This document shows positions 32,681 through 41,675 of a DNA stretch of 60,907 nucleotides, one piece after another. The DNA lies in contig JBMNRP010000015.1 of NCBI GenBank assembly GCA_050944685.1, positions 1-60,907 on the forward strand, in the 5' to 3' direction. This DNA comes from CADBRN01 sp050944685. GTDB lineage: Bacteria; Bacillota; Clostridia; Lachnospirales; Lachnospiraceae. Position numbers and translations under genes: made by a program. A model generated the notes under the pieces. The model had not been told where the DNA came from and ran no database searches. It saw only the letters and a list, made by a program, of their open reading frames with translations. Each line of letters opens with the position of its first letter. The first letter of the stretch is position 1.

Positions 32681-34678
32681 ATGAAAATCAAGTTTGAGTT
32701 TAAGAAAAAATCAACGCTGATACTGACAGCGGTCATGCTCGCCATAGCGATCATCCTTGAGGTGGTGAGCGGATATGCGCTCTGGATGCTGTTTGCTTTC
32801 GTCGGAATTTATTATCTGGTTCAGAGTTTGCAGATCCAGGTCACATCTCACTGGATCGTTCCGGCGATATTCACGACAGCCTTTCTTATTCTGGGTCCTG
32901 TGATTTCTACCTATGAGGTCCAGCATCTCGTCATTGATCAGGAGACATATGAGAGAACCTCCAAAACGGTTCTGCATTACAATATGCTCTGCTGTGCCGT
33001 CCTCTATCTCGTCATTTTTCTGATCTGCGCGAGTCTCCGGTTCAGTTTTATCATTGCTCATTCCTTTTTCATTGTGCTCGGACTGACGGACTTTTTCGTT
33101 TACCAGTTCCGGCAGAATGAGTTTTCCTTTTCGGATCTGTTCGCCGCGGGAACCGGACTTTCCGTGTCCGCCGGTTACAAGCCCCAGGTCCCGCCCAAGG
33201 CGGCCTATGTGATTTTTATCGCGGCGATTTTTTTCGCTTTTGTCTGGAAGCTGAAATTTGAGCTGAGAAAAAAGTGGATCTGGAGAATCTCCGCCGCCGC
33301 CGCGGCGTTTCTCTGCTCGTTTTATCTGATGAACAAGACGGAAAATTTCGAGACGCAGACCTGGGAGCAGAAGGGATCCTATCAGAACGGATACGTCCTG
33401 AATTTTGTTCTGCAGATCCGGGACACTTACTTTATCGACGAGCCTTCCGGATACTCGAAATCCGCCGTGGAAAAACTGCAGGAGCAGTATGAGGCGGAGG
33501 ATACAGAAGCGAAGCAGGAATCATACCATGAGGACGTGGTGGACAAGGACGTCCAGAATCCCACGGTGATCGTCATTATGAACGAGTCCTTCGCCGATCT
33601 GCGGAAGGTGGGAGAGTTTTCCACCAACCAGGACATCACCCCGTTCTTTGACTCGTTGTCGGAAAATACCGTGAAAGGATACGCGCTCTCATCGGTCTTC
33701 GGAGCGAAGACGCCGAATTCCGAGTGGGAATATCTCACGGGAAACACGATGGGATTTCTCCCGAGCGGAACGGTTCCCTACCAGCAGTATATGCAGAAAA
33801 ATCCGTCTTCCATTGTATCTGACCTGAACTCGATCGGGTATACGACCGTTGCCATGCATCCGTATTATTCCTCGGGGTGGAGCCGGAACCGGGTCTACCC
33901 GAGACTGGGATTTGACGAAATGAGTTTCATGGATGACGGAAGTTTTGATCAGACACAGGTCCTGCGCGAATACATTACGGATCAGCAGCTCTATGATAAA
34001 CTGATCGAGCGATATGAGGACCGCGAAGACGGGGAGAAGCTCTTCATGTTCGGCGTCACCATGCAGAATCACGGAGGCTATCTGGAATACTACAGTAATT
34101 TCCAGCAGGACTGCTACGCGACGGATGCTCCTTATTACAATGACGTCAGTCAGTATCTGTCGCTGATCCACAAGAGCGATGAGGCACTGAAAAACCTGAT
34201 CACTTACTTCCAGGAGCAGGAAGACCCGGTGGAGATCGTGTTCTTCGGCGATCACCTTCCGAGTCTGAATCAGAGCTTCTACCAGATGCTGAACGGGAAA
34301 GGACTCTCGAATCTGACAATGGATGAGCTGGAGGACCTCTTCAGCGTTCCGTTCTTCATCTGGACGAACTACGATACGACAGAGGAGACGGTCGATATCA
34401 CCAGTCTGAATTTTCTGAATGTGCTGACCATGGAGCGGGGCAATTTTGATCTGTCCCCGTATCAGATGTTCCGGGCGGATCTGATGGATGTCATACCGGC
34501 GATGAATTCGCGGGGATATTATTCCAAAACGCAGGGGCATTTCATCCACTACGAGGACGCCTCCGGTGAGGAAGCCGAATGGCTGAAGCAATACCGGATC
34601 CTCCAGTATAATTCTCTGTTTGACAAGAAGAACCGGAACGAGTATTTCTTCCCGTATTACGAAGAGGATTCCGGGTAA
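32681..34678 (+). CDS. LTA synthase/phosphoglycerol transferase-family sulfatase-fold protein
   Basis: A 665-residue polytopic enzyme of the LtaS/alkaline-phosphatase superfamily. About five to six N-terminal membrane helices (residues 1-230) are followed by an extracellular catalytic domain (about 290-665). The domain starts PTVIVIMNESFADLRKVG near 289-306, where N-E plus a later SVFGAKTPNSEWEYLTG near 345-361 supplies the catalytic Thr-type nucleophile region; GVTMQNHGGY and IVFFGDHLPS near 519-528 hold metal ligands. LtaS-type enzymes move glycerol-phosphate from phosphatidylglycerol to teichoic acid; membrane-glycan phosphoglycerol transfer is an alternative. The ATG at 32681 removes a 75-residue upstream extension that overlaps the terminator; its ribosome site is weak. 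Confidence 0.88.
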   Translation: MKIKFEFKKKSTLILTAVMLAIAIILEVVSGYALWMLFAFVGIYYLVQSLQIQVTSHWIVPAIFTTAFLILGPVISTYEVQHLVIDQETYERTSKTVLHYNMLCCAVLYLVIFLICASLRFSFIIAHSFFIVLGLTDFFVYQFRQNEFSFSDLFAAGTGLSVSAGYKPQVPPKAAYVIFIAAIFFAFVWKLKFELRKKWIWRISAAAAAFLCSFYLMNKTENFETQTWEQKGSYQNGYVLNFVLQIRDTYFIDEPSGYSKSAVEKLQEQYEAEDTEAKQESYHEDVVDKDVQNPTVIVIMNESFADLRKVGEFSTNQDITPFFDSLSENTVKGYALSSVFGAKTPNSEWEYLTGNTMGFLPSGTVPYQQYMQKNPSSIVSDLNSIGYTTVAMHPYYSSGWSRNRVYPRLGFDEMSFMDDGSFDQTQVLREYITDQQLYDKLIERYEDREDGEKLFMFGVTMQNHGGYLEYYSNFQQDCYATDAPYYNDVSQYLSLIHKSDEALKNLITYFQEQEDPVEIVFFGDHLPSLNQSFYQMLNGKGLSNLTMDELEDLFSVPFFIWTNYDTTEETVDITSLNFLNVLTMERGNFDLSPYQMFRADLMDVIPAMNSRGYYSKTQGHFIHYEDASGEEAEWLKQYRILQYNSLFDKKNRNEYFFPYYEEDSG

Positions 34679-34748
34679 CTGAATTTTTTGCCGTTGCAAA
34701 CCGCGGTTTCCCGTGTCAGAATATAACTGAAGAAAAACTGATGATACA

Positions 34749-34784
34749 GCCGGAGTCAGGTTTTCCTGATTCCGGCCGTTTTCA
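34749..34784 (+). terminator. Terminator after the LTA-synthase-like gene
   Basis: GCCGGAGTCAGG (34749-34760) pairs with CCTGATTCCGGC (34765-34776) with one G-U pair and a TTTT loop; CGTTTTC follows. Good hairpin, short T-run. A second hairpin, CCGGCGC (34787-34793) with GCGCCGG (34807-34813), lies just before the next gene's ribosome-binding region and could mask it. Confidence 0.7.
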
Positions 34785-34825
34785 TACCGGCGCTTTTTCA
34801 GACCCTGCGCCGGAAAGAAAGAAGC

Positions 34826-36862
34826 GTGCGTAATATGAGCGGAAACGAGTTTAATCTTTCCGAGTACAGGGAAGCGAGAAAATCCGGAGAGCGGGCGTAC
34901 CGGCGGGCGACGCTCTCGGGGCGGTATCCGTATCTTCCGGATCTGGATTCGATGCTGGGTGTCGGAAAGGTCCGTGATGAGATCCGCCTCGGGATCAGTG
35001 AGATTCCGCTTGAGATGATTGCCGGAACCAGAACGAGGGACAGAGCGGCCGCCTTCGCGCCGAATTTCATGCCCCTGCTCGAAGAAACCTCCGAATTTGC
35101 TCTCAAGTGGTCGAGACTGTTCACGGCGCATATGAATGAGGGAATCCGTGATCCCGTAAAAGTCTACGAGTACATGAGGCGGTTCTATGTGCTGGAGGGG
35201 AACAAACGCGTCTCTGTCTTGAAATATCTGGGAGGTGCGACCATCGCGGCGGATGTCATCCGTATTCTCCCGGAAAAGTCGGAGGACGAGGAGTCCCTTC
35301 TGTACTTCGAATTTCTGGATTTCTATCGTGTGTGCCCGGTATATGATTTCGATTTTTCAGTCCCGGGATCGTACCGGATGTTCGCGCGGCTTCTGGGACT
35401 GGACCTGGAGCATCCGTGGAAAGAGGAAGAGATTTCCGCCATCCGGGCCGCCCGGGCAAGCTTCGAGAGAGAATATCTTGCTCACGGCGGAGGGAAAAAT
35501 CCGGGATCGGTCTGTGATGCCCTGCTGGTTTATCTGCAGGTGTATTCGCTGGATTCCCTGTTGAATGAAAGTTCATCCCTGATCGGGAGGAGAATCGAAG
35601 GGCTGCATCGGGAGTTCCTGACAAAGGCCGGGGAGGACAATATCCGTCTGGTCGATCACGCGGAGGAGCCCCGGGAGAAACCTGTCCGTCTCCCGTTTCT
35701 GTTATCCGGAGGCGGCGCTCCCTATACGGAGAGCAGCCCGCTTCGGGCGGCGTTCCTTTATGACAGAACGCCGGACAATTCATCCTGGATATACCGGCAC
35801 GAGCTGGGAAGAAATTACGTGGAGGACTGCTTTGGAGGTCTGGTGAAGACTTACTGGTACAAAGACTGCGGAACCGACGACGTCCTTGCGGAGGCAATTC
35901 AGGACGCGGCGGAAGAAGAGGGATGCCAGGTCATTTTCACGGTTTCCCCCGTGATGATGAAAGAGACGCTTCGCTCTGCCATCCGTTTTCCCGGGACGAA
36001 ATTTCTGAACTGCTCGATCAACCTGAAGCACAATGCGGTCCGGACTTACTACAGCCGCATGTATGAGGCGGAGTTCCTGATGGGAGCGGTCGCCGCGATT
36101 TCCTCGGAGAGCGGGGTGATCGGCTACCGGGCGGATTACCCGATATACGGGACGTTTGCGGACATCAATGCATTCGCGACCGGGGCAGCTATGATCAACC
36201 CTCAGGCGAAAGTAATTCTTTCCTGGGCTTCGGAGGAGGGTTCCGACTGGCGAGAGGATTTTCACCGTGCCGGCGCGGATGTAATATCCGGCCCGGACAG
36301 CATCAAACCGGAGGAAGCATCCCGTGAGTACGGGATATTCAAAGCCGCTCCGGACGGAAGTGTCGTGAATCTGGCCGCTCCGGTCCGGAACTGGGGGCGT
36401 TATTACGAGATTATCCTGCGGTCCATTCTGGATGGCTCCTATGACGCGCGCTCGCTGACGAAGGATGACCAGGCGGTGAATTATTATCTTGGAATGGAGG
36501 ACGGCGTGATTGATGTACTTCTCTCGGAGAAGCTGCCGTATTATACGAAAAAAACCGTCGCGCTGATGCGCGAAGGCATCGTGAGCGGGCGCTTCAGCCC
36601 GTTTGACGGAGAGATCCGCTCCCGCGACCAGGTCGTGAAAAAGGAGGGAAGCGGCCGCCTGTCGAGCGGTCAGATCATCACGATGAACTGGCTGAACGAC
36701 AATGTGATCGGCACTATTCCGGATTCGTCCCGGCTGAAGGAGAGCGCGAGGGACGCGGCCCTCGTGAGCGGAGTCATCGAGGGCATGCCGGGAGCGGACG
36801 CCGCGAAGCGGGAGATGAGCCGCATGAAAAAGGATGCGGAAGCAAAGGAGAATGAAGCTTGA
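34826..36862 (+). CDS. Cytosolic BMP/PnrA-domain protein with ParB-like N-terminal region
   Basis: A 678-residue protein without signal peptide or membrane helix. Residues about 1-300 include VYEYMRRFYVLEGNKRV then SVLKYLGGATIAA near 106-135, which resembles the GNxR motif and fold of ParB/sulfiredoxin-like domains. Residues about 310-640 form a basic-membrane-protein (BMP/PnrA) binding domain: AAFLYDRTPDNSSWIYRHE, VIFTVSPVMMKETL, YEAEFLMGAVAAI and GVIGYRADYPIYGT. BMP proteins are normally secreted lipoproteins that bind purine nucleosides for ABC importers, so a cytosolic version fused to a ParB-like region suggests ligand sensing rather than transport (inference). Start is GTG 34826 or ATG 34835; neither has a strong site. 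The stop overlaps the next gene's TTG. Confidence 0.8.
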   Translation: MRNMSGNEFNLSEYREARKSGERAYRRATLSGRYPYLPDLDSMLGVGKVRDEIRLGISEIPLEMIAGTRTRDRAAAFAPNFMPLLEETSEFALKWSRLFTAHMNEGIRDPVKVYEYMRRFYVLEGNKRVSVLKYLGGATIAADVIRILPEKSEDEESLLYFEFLDFYRVCPVYDFDFSVPGSYRMFARLLGLDLEHPWKEEEISAIRAARASFEREYLAHGGGKNPGSVCDALLVYLQVYSLDSLLNESSSLIGRRIEGLHREFLTKAGEDNIRLVDHAEEPREKPVRLPFLLSGGGAPYTESSPLRAAFLYDRTPDNSSWIYRHELGRNYVEDCFGGLVKTYWYKDCGTDDVLAEAIQDAAEEEGCQVIFTVSPVMMKETLRSAIRFPGTKFLNCSINLKHNAVRTYYSRMYEAEFLMGAVAAISSESGVIGYRADYPIYGTFADINAFATGAAMINPQAKVILSWASEEGSDWREDFHRAGADVISGPDSIKPEEASREYGIFKAAPDGSVVNLAAPVRNWGRYYEIILRSILDGSYDARSLTKDDQAVNYYLGMEDGVIDVLLSEKLPYYTKKTVALMREGIVSGRFSPFDGEIRSRDQVVKKEGSGRLSSGQIITMNWLNDNVIGTIPDSSRLKESARDAALVSGVIEGMPGADAAKREMSRMKKDAEAKENEA

Positions 36863-37530
36863 GAATACTGGCTGTTGCGGATGAGGCTTCTCCCGCGCTC
36901 TGGGATTATTATGACAGCAGAATTACAAAGGGTGTGGATCTGATTCTTTCCTGCGGCGATCTCAGCCCGGACTACCTGGAGTTTCTGGTGACGGTTGTGA
37001 ACAAGCCGCTTCTTTATGTGCGCGGCAATCATGACGGCCGATATGACGTGAGGCCGCCGGAGGGCTGCGTTGATATTGATGACAGGATCTACGACTTCCA
37101 TGGCCTGCGGATTCTCGGACTCGGAGGCTCTGCCCGCTACCGGTCCGGCGGGGATATGTACACCGAGCGCGAGATGGCGGCGCGGATACGGAAGCTGCGG
37201 GGCGGAATATTGCTGCGGAACGGATTTGATGTGCTGGTCACGCACGCTCCGGCCAGAGGCTACGGCGATATGGACGATCTTCCGCACCGGGGCTTTGAAT
37301 GCTTTAATTCGCTTCTGGACCGGTATCGGCCGAAGCTGATGTTTTACGGGCATGTTCATAAAAGCTACGGAAGCGGTTTTGAGAAAGAGATGACGCATGC
37401 GTGCGGGACCAGGCTGGTCAATGCCGGCGGATACCGCCTGATCGACATCGGAGAGGAAGAGTTCCCGGATGAGGGAAAGACCGGATCGGCGCTGTACGAT
37501 CTGTATGTTTCGCTGAGAAACCGGCGGTGA
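36859..37530 (+). CDS. Calcineurin-like metallophosphoesterase
   Basis: A 223-residue metallophosphoesterase. Motifs in order: ILAVADE (usual first Asp), LSCGDLSPDYLEFL near 31-44 (GD), VRGNHDGRYD near 54-63 (GNHD), VTHAPARGYGD near 131-141 and FYGHVHKSYGS near 159-169 (GHVH). The set is complete, so it should be active on phosphodiesters or monoesters with two bound metals. It starts with TTG at 36859, behind AAAGGAG, overlapping the stop of the BMP-domain gene as TTGA, so synthesis of the two is coupled. Its substrate may relate to whatever the upstream protein binds, for instance a nucleotide; this is inference. Confidence 0.9.
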   Translation: MRILAVADEASPALWDYYDSRITKGVDLILSCGDLSPDYLEFLVTVVNKPLLYVRGNHDGRYDVRPPEGCVDIDDRIYDFHGLRILGLGGSARYRSGGDMYTEREMAARIRKLRGGILLRNGFDVLVTHAPARGYGDMDDLPHRGFECFNSLLDRYRPKLMFYGHVHKSYGSGFEKEMTHACGTRLVNAGGYRLIDIGEEEFPDEGKTGSALYDLYVSLRNRR

Positions 37531-37567
37531 AAGAATGATTTGATTATTATTTGTGAGGGAGGTTAAT

Positions 37568-39058
37568 GTGGGGAAGAAGTATGGGATAAAATGGATGGTA
37601 CCGGTTCTTGCAATGGCGATGGGCGTTTCGGTTTCGGCCTGCGGCGGGGAATCCGGACCGGACATGGATACTGCGCAAGGTGTCGCGATGAGCGCGGCTT
37701 CCGCCATGAATGAGGTCCGGTCGATGTCCGAGACGCTGATCTCGGATGTCAGCGGGAATATTTCTCTGACTGAGTTTGGTACGAGTGAAAAGATAACCAG
37801 TCATTCCGTTCAGGATATGGAACGGACATTCGACCCTTATGTTACGCACCAGAAATATACGTCGGAAATGTCCGGTACCGGGGAGCAGGAATCCTTTGAG
37901 ATAGACCGGTATTATGAGCAGGATGGTGACCGGCTGACCGTCTACCAGACCACTGACGGCGGAGATTCCTGGACGAAAAGCTCCACGGATATGCCGGATG
38001 AATACGATCCGGTCAGCGGTATTATCAAAAAGATTGCCAAAGGTTCTCTCGATGCGGATCTTGAGGAGGATACCCGGGAGGTGGATGGTGAAGAATGCCT
38101 TGTCCTGGATACGGAGGTTCCCGGGGACGTGATCGCCGATCTGCAGGGCTCAATCATTTCGGATGAAAAAGATAAGGAAGAGCTCGGGGAGGAAAGCGCC
38201 GACATGGTTCTGTACATCAGCAGGGAGAGCTTACTTCCGAGAAAAATGACCGGGGATCTCGAGGAGATCGGGGATATCCTGGTCGGAAGCACGCTTCCGG
38301 ACTCAGAAGAACAGAAAGCGGAAGTGGATATCTCCCGATATGACATAGAATATACCTTCGGCGATTTCAATGAGATCGATGACATTTCGATTCCGGATGA
38401 GGCAAAGGATGCGGAGACGGTCCCGGATACTTCCGCTTCGTCTACAGCGGTGCCTTCCTCGACCCCTACACCTTCTTCCGTCTCATCTTCTTCGGCAGCT
38501 CCTACATCGACGCCTGCGGCCACACAGAATCCTGAGGCGAATGATTCGACGGGAAATGCGGACTGGAGTACGCTCGCTTTCAGTCTGGACGGAAAGGATT
38601 ATCAGGTCCCGTTTGCCTACTCCGATCTTCAGAGTGACTGGTCTTTCAGCCTTTCGGATCTCGGATATGAAAACGGATACGTGACCAATCCGGGGGACAA
38701 GAAGCAATGCACGATCGAAGTAAAAAACGACCATTACGATATGAAATTCTATATCGGCACCGCCAATACTTCCAATTCGGTCCAGGATATCACAGAGAAC
38801 AGCGTCTGGGCCGTCTCCATGGATATCTCCCTGGCGAAGACCTGGCCGGAGATGAAACTGGCCGGGGGAATTACCTGGGGTTCCACCTATGATCAGATTG
38901 TTGCCGCCTATGGCGAGCCGGATGAAGAGCCATACCGCTCGGAGGAGCTGGGGTATTATGTGCTGACCTATTACAAAGATTACAGACAGCAGATGAAAGT
39001 TTGCATATACGACGACGGAGGTCTGAAGAGAGTGGACCTCAAGGATTACGGAATTTAA
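37568..39058 (+). CDS. Lipoprotein of unknown function
   Basis: A 496-residue exported lipoprotein that I do not recognise as a named family. The GTG at 37568 follows GAGGGAGG by 5 bases; a GTG at 37553 is the longer option. The signal peptide (WMVPVLAMAMGVSVSAC) ends in a lipobox-like SVSAC, with lipidation likely at the following Cys. Residues about 30-270 resemble LppX/LolA-like folds with many acidic residues (inference from pattern), then a Ser/Thr/Pro linker of about 50 residues (STPTPSSVSSSSAAPTSTP) joins a C-terminal domain ending in GGITWGSTYDQIVAAYGEP, a phrase common in small cell-envelope domains. It may be a surface sensor or part of envelope maintenance, downstream of the LTA-synthase-like gene. 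Confidence 0.75.
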   Translation: MGKKYGIKWMVPVLAMAMGVSVSACGGESGPDMDTAQGVAMSAASAMNEVRSMSETLISDVSGNISLTEFGTSEKITSHSVQDMERTFDPYVTHQKYTSEMSGTGEQESFEIDRYYEQDGDRLTVYQTTDGGDSWTKSSTDMPDEYDPVSGIIKKIAKGSLDADLEEDTREVDGEECLVLDTEVPGDVIADLQGSIISDEKDKEELGEESADMVLYISRESLLPRKMTGDLEEIGDILVGSTLPDSEEQKAEVDISRYDIEYTFGDFNEIDDISIPDEAKDAETVPDTSASSTAVPSSTPTPSSVSSSSAAPTSTPAATQNPEANDSTGNADWSTLAFSLDGKDYQVPFAYSDLQSDWSFSLSDLGYENGYVTNPGDKKQCTIEVKNDHYDMKFYIGTANTSNSVQDITENSVWAVSMDISLAKTWPEMKLAGGITWGSTYDQIVAAYGEPDEEPYRSEELGYYVLTYYKDYRQQMKVCIYDDGGLKRVDLKDYGI

Positions 39059-39111
39059 AGGGATTTCTGCGAAGAAGGAAGGAGATCCGGATGTTTTATT
39101 AAAATCGGGGG

Positions 39112-39141
39112 TTGACAGATTCCGGGCAGCGGGTGTTTAAT
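39112..39141 (+). promoter_or_regulatory. trp operon promoter
   Basis: TTGACA (39112-39117), 18 bases and TTTAAT (39136-39141), just before the T-box leader. Perfect -35 box. Confidence 0.78.
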
Positions 39142-39149
39142 AGTATAGA

Positions 39150-39454
39150 ACTTCAGATCGATAAACCGTTGAAGCGGAGATAAAACGATTCGAGGCGCTT
39201 CAAAGAGAGTCCGGGATGGTGAGATCCGGGCAGAGATGCCGTTTCGTAAATGGACCGCCGAGGGCACAGGGAACAGCGGAGGATTCGCCAAGTATCTTGT
39301 GACGCGTCGCAGGCGTTATTTTGCGGAGGATATGACGGTATCCTTTTGAGTGTGTGCTTTTAGCATGAATCAAGGTGGCACCACGGGAGTGAATCAGATT
39401 TCTACCCGCCCTTGACAGAAAGACGAGAGTCTTTCTGCCAGGGGCGGGTTTTTT
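39150..39454 (+). promoter_or_regulatory. T-box: Tryptophan T-box riboswitch with terminator
   Basis: The 305-nt leader has T-box elements in order: AGAGAGTCC and GGTGAGATCC of the distal part of stem I, a specifier region GTAAATGGACCGCC with TGG (Trp) at 39251-39253 followed by A, and the conserved T-box AATCAAGGTGGCACCACGGG (39368-39387), whose GGTGGCACC-like core pairs uncharged tRNA acceptor ends. It is followed by a terminator stem (ACCCGCCC and CAGAAAGAC on one side, GTCTTTCTG and GGGCGGGT on the other, about 39403-39450) and TTTTTTG. Uncharged tRNA-Trp should therefore allow readthrough into trpE. Confidence 0.93.
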
Positions 39455-39537
39455 GTTTTGACATGACGTTCATTGCGGCACAGTCCGCCGGAGAACGAGA
39501 CACAGACCGCCGGAGTTTACAGCGTGAGGTGAATGGT

Positions 39538-41016
39538 ATGAGACAGACAACGTTTGAAGAAGTAAAAGCAATTGCAGGAAGCGGTGACTACAGACTGATT
39601 CCCGTCTGCCGGGAAATTCTGTCGGACATCCGCACGCCTCTGAATGTGCTGCGAGCTCTGCAGAATGTCAGCAGCCACTGCTTTCTGCTCGAGAGCGTCG
39701 AGGATTCCAGACGATGGGGACGTTACACGTTTCTCGGCTACGATCCGCGCATGGAACTGACCTGCAAAGATCACATTCTCACGATCCGCTCCGGAGGGGA
39801 GATCAGGACAAAGACGGAGCACCCGGCGGAGTATATCAGGCAGATCGTCGCGGACAATAAATCGCCGGCAATTCCCGGCCTTCCCACACTGACCGGCGGC
39901 CTGGTCGGATTCTTCTCATACGATTACATCCAGTACGGAGAGCCGATGCTCAAGCTGAAAAAAGACGAACAGGGATTTGCGGATATGGATCTGATGCTGT
40001 TTGATAAGCTGATCGCCTTTGACAATCTGAAACAGACCATGATCCTGATCGTCAACATCCGCACGGACCATCTGGAGGTCAATTACAACCGGGGTCAGAT
40101 GAAGCTCGACGAGATGGAAAATCTGGTCCGAAACGGAAAGCCGAAGGAAAATCCCGGCGGGCGCCTTCTGGAGGAATTAAAGCCGGCTCTGTCGAAACCG
40201 GAGTTCTGCAAACGGGTCGAAAAGATCCGGCATTACATCCGGGAGGGAGATATTTTCCAGCTGGTTTTCTCCAATCCGATGAAAGCCCGGTTTGAGGGAA
40301 GCCTTCTGGATACCTACCGGATTCTCCGGACGACGAACCCTTCTCCGTATATGTTTTATTTTTCGGGAGATACGGAGATCGCCGGGGCGTCTCCCGAAAC
40401 TCTGGTAAAGATTGATAATCAGACGATCCGGACGTTTCCGCTCGCCGGCACGAGGCCGCGCGGAAAAAGCTACGAGGAGGACCAGAAGCTGGAAAAAGAG
40501 CTTCTGGCGGACGAAAAGGAGCGCGCGGAGCACAACATGCTGGTGGATCTCGGACGGAATGATCTCGGAAGGCTGTGCAAATTCGGAACGGTCGAGGTTG
40601 AGCAGTATATGACGATCGAGCGGTATTCTCATGTGATGCATATCGGATCAGCCGTGAAGGGTGAGCTCCGGGATGACGTGCAGGCCATAGACGCCGTGGA
40701 TTCGGTATTGCCCGCGGGAACGCTGTCCGGAGCGCCGAAGTTCCGGGCCTGTCAGCTGATCGACGAGCTGGAGGATGACCGCCGCGGCATTTACGGTGGC
40801 GCGATCGGCTATGTGGATTTCACGGGAAACCTCGATGTCTGCATCGCCATCCGGCTGGCCTACAAGAAGGACGGCATGCTTTATGTCCGGTCGGGCGCCG
40901 GCATTGTGGCGGACAGTGTCCCGGAGAACGAATATCAGGAATGCGTTAACAAGGCGGCGGCCGTGGTCAATGCCGTGAAGGAAGCAGAAAAGCTGCGGGA
41001 GGAAAAAGTGGAATGA
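39538..41016 (+). CDS. trpE: Anthranilate synthase component I
   Basis: TrpE (492 residues) converts chorismate to anthranilate with ammonia from TrpG. It includes the tryptophan-binding motif LLESVE in the N-terminal part (near 51-56), implying feedback inhibition, and the catalytic C-terminal region SNPMKARF, GASPETLVKI, AGTRPRG, LVDLGRNDLGR and PAGTLSGAPKFRACQLIDEL. The ATG at 39538 follows GAGGTG; the upstream open frame lies in the T-box leader and is rejected. It overlaps trpG by 4 bases. Confidence 0.97.
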   Translation: MRQTTFEEVKAIAGSGDYRLIPVCREILSDIRTPLNVLRALQNVSSHCFLLESVEDSRRWGRYTFLGYDPRMELTCKDHILTIRSGGEIRTKTEHPAEYIRQIVADNKSPAIPGLPTLTGGLVGFFSYDYIQYGEPMLKLKKDEQGFADMDLMLFDKLIAFDNLKQTMILIVNIRTDHLEVNYNRGQMKLDEMENLVRNGKPKENPGGRLLEELKPALSKPEFCKRVEKIRHYIREGDIFQLVFSNPMKARFEGSLLDTYRILRTTNPSPYMFYFSGDTEIAGASPETLVKIDNQTIRTFPLAGTRPRGKSYEEDQKLEKELLADEKERAEHNMLVDLGRNDLGRLCKFGTVEVEQYMTIERYSHVMHIGSAVKGELRDDVQAIDAVDSVLPAGTLSGAPKFRACQLIDELEDDRRGIYGGAIGYVDFTGNLDVCIAIRLAYKKDGMLYVRSGAGIVADSVPENEYQECVNKAAAVVNAVKEAEKLREEKVE

Positions 41017-41591
41017 TTCTGTTAATCGATAATTACGACAGTTTTTCGTACAATCTCTATCAGCTTATCGGAAGCCTGAATCCGGATATCCGAGTGGTCC
41101 GGAACGATATGATTTCCGCGGAAGAAGTGGGATCCCTGAATCCGGACCGGGTGATTCTTTCCCCCGGGCCGGGAAGACCGGAGGACGCCGGCATCTGCGA
41201 AGACGTCGTCCGGCTGTACCGGGGGAAGGTTCCGCTCATGGGCGTCTGTCTCGGACATCAGGCCATCGCGGAAGCGTACGGGGCGACCGTCACCTACGCG
41301 AAAAAACTGATGCACGGGAAGCAGTCTGGGGTGAATCTGGATACCGGCTCCGTCCTGTTCCGGGGGATGCCGGAGAGAATTGTCGCGGGACGGTACCATT
41401 CTCTCGCGGTCGATGAGACGACGCTTCCGCCCGAGCTGAAAGTCACCGCCCGTTCGGACGACGGAGAGGTCATGGCGGTTGAGGACAGCCGGAATGCGGT
41501 TTTCGGGATGCAGTTCCATCCCGAGTCGATCATGACACCGGCGGGAATTGATATTCTGAGAAATTTCCTGGACGTCAGGAAATCCTCGTGA
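41013..41591 (+). CDS. trpG: Anthranilate synthase component II (glutamine amidotransferase)
   Basis: TrpG (192 residues) hydrolyses glutamine and channels ammonia to TrpE. The class I amidotransferase signature is complete: LSPGPGRPEDAG near 50-61, the nucleophile in GVCLGHQAIAEA near 77-88 (Cys), and HPES near 170-173. Coupled to trpE by ATGA. In some bacteria a single TrpG also serves p-aminobenzoate synthesis; no pabB is seen here. It is followed by an 84-base gap before trpD. Confidence 0.96.
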   Translation: MILLIDNYDSFSYNLYQLIGSLNPDIRVVRNDMISAEEVGSLNPDRVILSPGPGRPEDAGICEDVVRLYRGKVPLMGVCLGHQAIAEAYGATVTYAKKLMHGKQSGVNLDTGSVLFRGMPERIVAGRYHSLAVDETTLPPELKVTARSDDGEVMAVEDSRNAVFGMQFHPESIMTPAGIDILRNFLDVRKSS

Positions 41592-41675
41592 ATCTTCTTT
41601 CGGCAAAGAGATGAAGGAAAGATACATTTTTGAAGGATCTGCATCATAAACGAAACGAATCAAGGAGGATCAGCT

